This document shows positions 56,651 through 64,000 of a stretch of 64,000 nt of DNA, in pieces (the stretch's first letter is position 1; the number at the start of each line of letters is the position of its first letter). The position numbers and the translations under genes are program-made. Source of the DNA: Isoetes taiwanensis (Eukaryota; Streptophyta; Lycopodiopsida; Isoetales; Isoetaceae); contig JAJEKV010000030.1 in assembly GCA_021234155.1 (NCBI GenBank), positions 7,871,890 to 7,935,889 on the forward strand, given 5' to 3'. The notes beneath the pieces are model-generated. The model did no database searches and had not been told where the DNA came from. It worked only from the letters and a program-made list of their open reading frames with translations.

Positions 56651-57891
56651 CTAAATGTATTTCTTTTGAGGACTTGTGAGCTCAGTTAACAGGGTCACCA
56701 CTTCTGAAATCTTTGCACCGAACTTCTTATAGTAATTTATTTTTTCCAAAAATCCTCTCAAATGTGTGATGTTTGCAGGAGGAGGCATGTCTAGTATCAC
56801 TTTAATTTTACTTGGATCCGTCATTAAGCCATCTTTACAAACTACATGACCTAAAAGCATGCCATGTGTGACCAGGAAGACACACTTCTCTGGGTTTAAA
56901 GACACTCCATATTGTCGACATCGTTTGAAGCACCGTTCTAATTTAGCAACGTGGTCATCCATGGTGCTGAAGACTGTAAAATTATCTAAGAAGATCTCCA
57001 TGAAATCTCCAATGAAACTTTTAAAGACTTGAAGCATTACTCGTTGGAAAAGGGATGGAGCATTAGTTCGCCCAAAGGGCATAACTTTATAGGCATAAGT
57101 ACCAAATTGCGTGATAAAAGTCGTTTTCAATTGTTCATCGGGGTGAATTTTAATTTGATTATAACCTGAAAAACCGTCCATAAATGAGTAACGTGACCTG
57201 CAACGTTTTCTAAAACTTGATCTGTAAAAGGCAATGGAAAATGGTCTCTTTCAGTCACGGCATTTAATCTACGGAAATCTACGCAAATGCGTAGTTTTCC
57301 ATTTTTCTTTTTAACAACAACGATGGGTGAAACCCAATCACTCGTCTCCACTTCAAAAATAAAATCAGCTTGAAGCAACTTTTCTAATTCTTCTTTGACA
57401 TTCATAGCGTAGTTTGGATTTAATCGGTATGCTCGTTGATACACTGGCGTAATGTTTGGCAATAAGGGAATTTTTATTTGACAAATTGCAGGATTAATGC
57501 CTCGCAAATCCTCGTATGACCATGCAAATATGTCTTTATACTCATGTAGAAGGTGAGTAGCTTTTTTAATGAATATGTGAGGGCAAATTTTTTCCCAGAT
57601 GCACATTTTGTGGATTATCTCTCGTGCCCAAATTAAGCTCTTCAGTTTCAGGTGTGTTAAGATATGGATGAAGATTTCCATGTTGTAAGGTATGGGCTTG
57701 TAATGGTTTAATTTCAGTTTGCCCCATGTTGGTTTCTGTAAATGCTGTCGGAAAATCCGAGATAACTTCAACCATATAACATGATTCACCTTCGATCTCT
57801 GAATACACATTAACATTGTAAAAATCCTCATCCTCCTCATACTCTTCATAAATGTCTTCATCATCCTCACTATCTGAGAAAATAATCTCAT
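56651..57891 (-). pseudogene. gypsy reverse transcriptase, active site altered
   Basis: The frame carries the connection domain (YKDIFAWSYEDLRGINPAIC), then RT blocks: WVSPIVVVKKKNGKLRICVD, FRRLNAVTERDHFPLP, MDGFSGYNQIKIHPDE, TTFITQFGTYAYKVMPFG and GHVVCKDGLMTDPSKIKVI. A frameshift lies near 57,180. The catalytic box reads EIFLDNFTVF where gypsy elements have x-x-D-D: the second Asp is Asn. This alone should abolish polymerisation. Confidence 0.85.
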
Positions 57892-58570
57892 TATCTATAG
57901 TGGTTGTAATACCCGTGGGCAAGTCAATCTTGGAAGTTTTTCCTTGCTTTGTTAATTGGAGAGTGTTATTGGACCAATCATGCATTGCCCTTGCTTTACA
58001 TAACCAAGGCCTGCCCAATAGGAGTTCATAGTCTTGAATACGACTCTGAGTATCCAAGATAACAAAATCTTGTTGGAACTCAAGGTCCTCCACTATGAAA
58101 TTTACTGCTCTAACGAGTCCCAACGACTCCACTTTACGATGGTCGGCCACTTTAATATCGAATAGCGATTTTACCATTTTATCTAATTTCAACTGCTTCC
58201 GCAGTGCATTTGTCATTATATTCACACCAGCACCTCCATCGATAGGCACTCGTTGAATGTCTTTTCCTTTAATTTGAACTAAAACAATTGGATTTTGCTT
58301 GTCCAATGGTTCAGTTTTTAGCGTAGACATTACATCTTTTTGGTAACAGAGTTCCTTTGGTATGCCAAGACCTGGCATGTATTTAATGAGCATTGGTAAA
58401 GGAATGTCAATCCTAGTATCCTGAATTTGTTTTCCTAGTGCCTCTAGTTCTTCTCGCCGGAACGCCTTAAAGTCTGGAAAATGTTTAGCTACAAGTCTAA
58501 GAGACACAGGGACTTGTAATCTTTGCAATTGATTTTTCAATATGCTGATATCCTGACCAGGTATTTCCAA
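57566..58570 (-). pseudogene. gypsy aspartic protease segment
   Basis: The open frame of 334 codons contains PIVLVQIKGKDIQRVPIDGG followed by AGVNIMTNALRK. This is the retropepsin flap-side strand with D-G-G-A in place of the usual D-T/S-G-A. It continues with LGLVRAVNFIVEDLEFQQDF and YELLLGRPWL. An acidic stretch (DSEDDEDIYEEYEEDEDF) links it to RT. The frame ends at 57,566 and RT continues in another frame. Confidence 0.8.
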
Positions 58571-58582
58571 CGGAAAGTGAGA

Positions 58583-58948
58583 TTATGTTTCTTGCATTTC
58601 TTTGATTTGATGCCGGGTGTTGGCATATGTTTCAACTTCATCTTCAATATCAGGATAAGGCTTAAGTTTTCTTTTGGATGTCTGTTTAGGCATCTCAAAA
58701 ATCTCAATCCCCTCTTTTAGTACTCGTTGGCGCGTAATAACATTAACACCTATCATATCTCCCTTATGCTCCAACGAAACGATTCTCGCATCTTCATTGT
58801 CTTTAGTTTGATTTTTTTGTGGGGATTGTATAATTTTTCCCCGATTCATTTTATTTTTGCAATCTCGAAAGATATGGCCTTTCTCTCCACATTTCCAGCA
58901 TTCAATTCCCTTTTGGTCCTTACCATTAGATAGCTCAGCCATGCTCAC
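58583..58948 (-). pseudogene. gypsy gag zinc knuckle
   Basis: A CCHC knuckle (CWKCGEKGHIFRDC) near the start identifies nucleocapsid. It is followed by a basic linker leading to the protease region. The frame is separated from the main gag part by the non-coding insertion at 58,968-59,165. Confidence 0.85.
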
Positions 58949-58967
58949 AGCATAAGCCGGAGTACTA

Positions 58968-59165
58968 CTATCTATCTATCTATCTTATTGTTGAAGTAGC
59001 AATCTTTGTATCGTGGTTATTCCTTTCACAAATGTGACAATATCTTGTTTCCAGTACTTAGTCTAGTGGTAACACACTAGGTCTAGCAACTATAGGTCTC
59101 GAATTCGAGACTGCCCAGAATCGTACTAGGAACAGTTGGGTGTCTGAACAATTCTCTTCCATATT
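58968..59165 (+). repeat. SINE-like insertion with A and B boxes in gag
   Basis: This non-coding segment interrupts gag. TTAGTCTAGTGGTAAC at 59,058-59,073 resembles an A box. GGTCTCGAATTCGAGAC at 59,096-59,112, itself almost palindromic, resembles a B box 25 bases further. A GATA/TATC run closes the left side (58,970-58,985). A 20-bp word (ATATTTTGTTGCAATC) is doubled at its right side. Target duplication is unclear. Confidence 0.5.
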
Positions 59166-59180
59166 TTGTTGCAATCCGTT

Positions 59181-59851
59181 TTAGCTTCTCTTCATATTTT
59201 GTTGCAATCTGCCTTGCATATCCCCGATTTCTTGGTTCACCCTTTTATGAACCAAGCTTTCTAATTCTGGTTTTCCATGCTTATCAGCACCCAGAATCCC
59301 ATTTAATATTGCAGCTCTCTTTACTACTTCCTCCAAAGTGTTTGGATCATCCATCTGTAATTGTTGTTTTATCCTTCCTTGAAACCCATCCACAAACCAT
59401 GATACAATATCTGTCTCATGTGGTTTGGGATCTAATTGACTTGCTAAATTTGTAATTCGAGTTGCAAAAATCCATGGAGCTTCTCCAGGCTTAATTTGCA
59501 AAGCCTTTAATTCATCTTTGATCTGTTTGTATGTAGGAGCAACATGATAGGCTTTCAGAAAGATCTCTTTAATCTCCTGCCAAGTTCTCTTATTGTCCAT
59601 GTTACGTAGTAGCCAATCTGCTGGTCTACCTTCCAAGGTAGTTGGAAACAACGTGATTCTTTCTAGGTCACTATCTTGACTATTTGAAGAGCTTATGAGC
59701 TCGAATTGCTTCACATGAGTATCAACCTGAGTTTGGGCTGCTTTACCTGCACCATACTTACGGTATGGTATTTTGGATGTGCTCATTGTGAATATATGTT
59801 GTATATCTGGAAGAATCTCCGAAGACCTTTCCTGTTTAAGTTTATTTTCTT
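59181..59851 (-). pseudogene. gypsy gag, capsid-like region
   Basis: The frame includes ERITLFPTTLEGRPADWLLR, WQEIKEIFLKAYHVAPTYKQ, ELKALQIKPGEAPWIFATRI and IVSWFVDGFQGRIKQQL, the usual helices of plant retrotransposon gag (UBN2/Retrotrans_gag). Its N-terminal part lies beyond the MULE, at 62,723-62,828. The first 14 codons of the local ORF right of 59,851 are MULE terminus and not gag. Confidence 0.8.
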
Positions 59852-62722
59852 GGGAAAATTCCAAAAATACCCCTGAACTTAATGGGATTTCCAATTTTGC
59901 CCTTCAAATTTCCTTAATTCCAAATATACCCTTCACTACTAACCTATATCCATTAAAAATAGTTAAGGAAAAAAAAAACCGGCAACAGGAGCAGAAAAGA
60001 GCGGTGGAGAAAACCTGAATTCTTACCCTTTGGAAGCTTCCGATTCATCAACGAATTTGCATGCAGGTAATGTGTCCTCCCCATTTCGTTTCTTTCCAGA
60101 TAATTACCTACTTGCAAGCAATCTCAGCTTTCTTATTCCTAGATTATTTCTACAGGAATTCAAAAACCTCGCCTTTTCAATTTCGAAATTGCATAACTGT
60201 TAGCTATTCTTCCATGCCTTTGATCAAGGCATTCATGATCTTATCAAGAAAAAAGACTCCTAATTCAGCTTCTAATGTGCCTTTTCAATTTCGAATTGCA
60301 TATTCTTCCATGATTAAGATCAGGATATTCAGGATTTTACCAAGGAAGAAGGGCCCCTAATTCAGCTTCCTTTTTGTTCGATCTCAGGTAAGCAATTTGT
60401 TTCATAATTCTATTCTCTTTTAGCTCTCAAAATGTTAGATTCTTTGGCAAGCACAGCCTTCATAATCCCTTTTGCATTTAACAGGGTTAATTCATGACTT
60501 ATGCCTTTGAATGGTATTCTGCCATATAGAAACTCATACATGCACTCTGTTCCATGTTTAGCTGATTTGCCTTCTTTGATTTTCATTAGAGATGGAGATA
60601 TATCACATTTTAATCATAGGTAGAAATCAATGTGTTTATATCAATGTTTGTTTCATATTACAGTATGGATTTGGAAGTGGGATTGGAGTTTGATTCCATG
60701 CAAGATCTTCGTTCACATGTCAAGAATGTTTGCATTTCCTCTGCGGTAGAGCTCCGTGTTATTGCATCTGACAGGAAGAGGTACACAGTAAAGTGCAAAA
60801 TTCAAGGTTGCCCGTGGAAGTTGCGGGCTTCCCTTGTAGGTAATGGCCCTAGTTGTGCAATTAAAAAGTTAGCAGGACATCATAATTGTGTTGGCACTGA
60901 GCATTTGGGAAACAAAGAGGCGACTGCAAATTGGATAGCAACATGGTTTGTGGAAAAGCCCAATTTCAATTCTTGGTGATTTGAGGCGTGAAGTTGGTAT
61001 TACTGTGCCATACAAGAGAGCATGGCAGGCAAAGGAATTAGCAGTAGAGAGGATCAACGGAAATCAGGAGGAAAGTTATTCCTTATTGAAAAAGTATTGC
61101 CGTGAAATATTGCGCAGTAATCCAGGCAGTGTAGTTTTGGTGGAGCATGATGATGATTACATGTTTACATGAACGTACATATCATATGCAGCATGCATTT
61201 CTACATTTGCCAATTGCAGGCAAGTTATAGGTTTGGATGGAACGCATCTGAAAAATAAGTATTTGGGTATCTTGATGACTGCTACAGGTATAGATACAGC
61301 TGGGCAATTGCTTCCGATTGCTTTTGGTGTTGTTATTGCTGAAAATGACAATAACTGGTTGTGGTTTCTTCAAAACTTGTGTGATAGTCTTGCTATAACC
61401 TTCTTATCTGACAGGCAAAAGGGATTGATTGAAGGTGTCTCTACTATTTTTGGAGATGTTCCTCATGCTTATTGTATGCGTCACTTGTCTGAAAACATGA
61501 GGAAAGAATTCAAGAATTTGGAATTGATAAAGTTGCTTTGGAAAGCTGCTTATGCATCAACAATATCAGATTTTGATGTTGCCATATCAGAAATGCGGGC
61601 TATGAAACCAGAAGCTGCTACTTGGCTTTTTAACACAGCCCAACCCATGCATTGGTCAAATGCACACTTTAAGGGATCCCGCTATGACCATCTTACATCC
61701 AACATCGCAGAGTCAGTCAACTCATGGATTCTTGAAGCTAGGGAATTACATGTTCTACCAATGATGGAGTTGATACGTCAGAAGTTGATGAAATGGTTCT
61801 TTGAACGTAGAGAACAAGCCCAGTTATCCTTACAGGCTGTCGGAGAAGCAGGATCATATATGCTTATGGCTAGTGCAGAGCTTCAAATCAAGAATGCATA
61901 TGAACGCGCTAGGCATTATCGGATTATTCCTGCCACCTATCATGAGTTTGAGATTGTGTCACAAAAGTCTAGTCACGTAATGAACATGGAAACAGGAGTT
62001 TGCTCTTGCAATGTGTGGCAAGTAAGTGGATTACCATGCTCACATGTAATTGTCGCTATTTTATTCAAGAAAGATCGTATCCAATCATATGCAATTCACG
62101 CATATACATTGAGAGCATACTGTGACACCCATTCTCACATTATTCACCCTCTTCTTCCAAGAGAACAGTGGCAGGAAGAAGAAGGGGATGAGAAATTGCT
62201 TCCATCAAAGACACGTAGACCTCTAGGACGCCCAAGGAAGAGAAGAATTCGGACAGAAGATAATGGCAAGGAAAAACGTCCTCTTCATTGTAGTCGTTGT
62301 AGTGAAGCAGGGCATAATCGAAAGAGTTGTCGAGAGCCAATAAGTTAATGGTGTAGGATTCTGTACACCGAAGTTTGTATTCTGCAAGTCTAATCTCTGA
62401 AAATTTGGTATGGAAAAGTATTGTTTCATTGTGCATTTCTGAAAATTTGGTTCGACAAAATATAATTTGATTCTGCATTATAAAACAATTTCCTCATTGT
62501 CTTCATTTTGATGATTCAATTGTGTGTTTGGAATTTCAAAAAATGTGAAGGGTAAATTTGGAATACTGACTAAGACCGCGAGGGTATTTTTGGAATTTGT
62601 AGATTTTAGCTCTCTTAACTAGTTTGTGTAGATAGTTAGGAGGGGTATTTTTGGAATTAACAAAACTTGAGGGGCAAATTTGGAAATCTCATAAACTTCA
62701 AAGGTATATATGGAATTTTCCC
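59852..62722 (+). mobile_element. 2,871-bp MULE (Mutator-like element), TATTTTCTT target duplication
   Basis: Terminal inverted repeats of about 90 bp begin GGGAAAATTCCAAAAATACC at the left and, reversed, GGGAAAATTCCATATATACC at the right. They stay alignable through AATTCCAAAWATACCC. The 9-bp TATTTTCTT at 59,843-59,851 is repeated at 62,723-62,731, the hallmark of Mutator insertion. It encodes one transposase. The target is gag of the gypsy element. Confidence 0.95.
60665..62348 (+). pseudogene. MULE transposase (MuDR-like), nearly intact
   Basis: The start at 60,665 (MDLEVGLEFDSMQDLRSHVK) is preceded by an acceptor-like TTACAG. Domains in order are the MuDR N-terminal zinc region (CKIQGCPWKLRASLVG), the transposase core with IGLDGTHLKNKYLG (first Asp), LSDRQKGLIEGVST (second Asp) and YCMRHLSENM, a SWIM finger (CSCNVWQVSGLPCSH) and a C-terminal CCHC knuckle (CSRCSEAGHNRKSC) after an AT-hook-like GRPRKRR. 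Two lesions are visible: one base lost near 60,970, and a TGA at 61,170-61,172. Everything from 61,173 to the stop is open. Confidence 0.9.
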
Positions 62723-62731
62723 TATTTTCTT

Positions 62732-62828
62732 CTCTCTTTATGTGTCTATGAGTTCTCTCTTCTTCCAATTTTTTCCTTTTCGCCTCTTGTTTCCATCTTT
62801 GCTCTTGAATTTCTTTATATCCTCTCAT
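62732..62828 (-). pseudogene. gypsy gag N-terminus beyond the MULE
   Basis: The start codon at 62,828 opens a highly charged helix (MRGYKEIQEQRWKQEAKRKK). It runs into the target duplication of the MULE, and the frame resumes at 59,851. The leader between it and the primer-binding site (62,829-63,181) holds no ORF of note. Confidence 0.7.
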
Positions 62829-63181
62829 TCATAGCCCAAACCATTACTTGAGCAATTATGAGGCCGTTTTGTTTAAGGAAATACCAAATAACCCTCTTTG
62901 GATCTTAGTTCTGTGTGCAGAAATATTCTGGACAGCAACTAGTCACCATATATCCAAAGCTAGTTAGACTTGGAATTTGGCTTTGAAATTTGGTATACTG
63001 GTAGAACCTTGATAGAAGTATGTTGTAGCAAAATTTTGGCTCCAAATACGAAGGATAGCTTGGTCATTTTCAGGTCTGATATACACTAATCTTGCTGCGA
63101 CAGAAATTGTTGAACTAGAGATAATTTAATGGCCAATTAAGTGGATCTCAACGATCTTTAATTTTGATTGATGCTTTCCCA

Positions 63182-63194
63182 GGCAACGGCGCCA
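63182..63194 (-). promoter_or_regulatory. retrotransposon primer-binding site
   Basis: The minus strand reads TGGCGCCGTTGCC, the sequence found next to the 5' LTR of many plant Athila/Ogre-type elements. It marks the inner border of the LTR that starts at about 63,195. Confidence 0.75.
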
Positions 63195-64000
63195 AAATAT
63201 TAAAGAACTTAACATTTATCATACACGTAATCAAACTTCACATACATATCCAGGGCTTAAGCATTAATTAAATTACTAGTTGAGAAGCTTATATACCAGC
63301 TCATTCATCATAGCCATTAATTTAGTAAAGTCTAAATCAGAACTCTCCATTGATGCTAAAGCTACATCCAAAGTTTCCATGAAATGTTTCTGGAAAGAGT
63401 ATATCATTCACGAATTAGTTTCTGAGTTGCATAAGACAGAGAAATCAACAATGTAAGAGAATGTAAGGAAAGGGCAAAACTTGCCCTTTCAAGAAGGATT
63501 GTAAGTATTTAGGTCTTCATTCCTGCTGCAAATCCCTCTTCATAACCAGTACTAGACATCATGATGATTGCCATAGAAACCGTATATGTCTGATGTCTGC
63601 TCTAGATCGCTTCCTCTCCGCTCTTCTCCGTTGTATTTGAATAATCTAAAGCATAGATACTTCATTCCTATTACGAAGGAATAAGATGATGTCGCACTGT
63701 GGGTTGCCCTTCAATAATATATTATGGTGGGCTATTAAGCGAGTATGAAGTGGGAATGTGCTAAGAATAAGCGTTTGTGTTTTTACATATTAGTAGTTAA
63801 TAAGTATGCCCCGAAATTTGAGGCTATTCATCTTGGACTAATAGTATGGTTTAAACATATTAAGAAAGTGCACCACATGCATTGCATAAAAGAAACACTT
63901 CTATTCAAATGGAAAGGGGAGCAACCTTCACGTGGTGTATGGAGCATAGAAAATCAATTCATATATCACCCTAGACGATTCCAAACGAAAGGTAGACATT
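63195..64000 (-). repeat. 5' LTR of the gypsy element (runs off the window)
   Basis: This sequence lies immediately outside the primer-binding site and contains blocks A (63,208-63,629) and B (63,631-63,938), which recur at 36.4-37.2 kb in the other order. The outer LTR end is beyond the window. The segment is non-coding. Confidence 0.65.

Larger units (their letters stand above)
40855..63194 (-). mobile_element. Ty3/gypsy retrotransposon body, split by two nested insertions
   Basis: On the minus strand the order is primer-binding site (63,194-63,182, TGGCGCCGTTGCC, as in Athila/Ogre-type elements primed by a tRNA other than Met), gag, protease, reverse transcriptase, RNase H, integrase, and an extra long ORF. 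A MULE (59,852-62,722) and a 10,963-bp DNA transposon (44,635-55,597) interrupt gag and integrase. Removing each insertion and one target-site copy restores reading continuity. Without them the body is about 8.5 kb. Stops and frameshifts in every domain mean it is dead. Confidence 0.85.

Noticed and set aside
59852-59894. Gag start codon at 59,894
   Set aside because: These codons lie in the MULE terminus. The true gag start is at 62,828, on the other side of the insertion.

Overview
The window is nuclear DNA of a land plant: AT-rich, very gene-poor, with introns bearing GT/AG borders and several plant-type families (F-box, glycosyl hydrolase 17, a DDB2-like protein with a CCHC knuckle, MULE, hAT and Ty3/gypsy elements). 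Such density of old mobile elements suits a large genome, perhaps a fern or other seed-free plant, but the lineage is inference. Only one ordinary host gene looks intact: a single-exon F-box gene at 31,679-32,917 (minus). A methyltransferase-fold gene at 5,935-7,086 (minus) is also open.

Region by region. 0-5 kb holds a decayed hAT-type transposase, a methyltransferase exon relic and a small TAA-flanked MITE. 5.9-11.5 kb holds two divergent genes, the methyltransferase-like gene (minus) and a broken DDE/SWIM transposase (plus), separated by a 1.2 kb spacer full of GC-rich CTCGGTGCCGA motifs. 12-21 kb is repeats plus two exons of a DDB2-like gene (minus), split by a 928-bp inverted-terminal-repeat element. 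21.4-23.0 kb is an MRT4 (ribosome assembly factor) gene relic whose splice acceptor was duplicated by a hAT-like MITE. 23-31 kb holds unidentified exon-like pieces and repeats. 33-37 kb holds LINE ends, tandem repeats and a repeat block that recurs rearranged at the right edge.

From about 40.8 kb to the right edge lies one nested structure. A Ty3/gypsy retrotransposon on the minus strand (primer-binding site at 63,182-63,194, broken gag, protease, reverse transcriptase, RNase H, integrase, and a long extra ORF after pol) has been split twice. A complete MULE (59,852-62,722; 9-bp target duplication) sits inside gag. A 10,963-bp DNA transposon (44,635-55,597; 4-bp target duplication TGCT) sits inside the integrase.

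The 10.96-kb element is the most interesting object. It has perfect 21-bp inverted termini starting GGGTAGAAGCATG. It carries a broken DDE-type transposase (plus strand) and a convergent gene for a basic, coiled-coil protein with a RING-like finger (minus strand). It also carries an array of 24-bp-spaced GGAATATTCC palindromes, a 35-bp subterminal repeat and a CA/GT strand-switching satellite. Two further elements in the window (321 bp at 11,937 and 928 bp at 18,708) have the same kind of termini and 4-bp target duplications, so they form one family. The 4-bp duplication suggests the Sola superfamily, but that assignment needs a database search.
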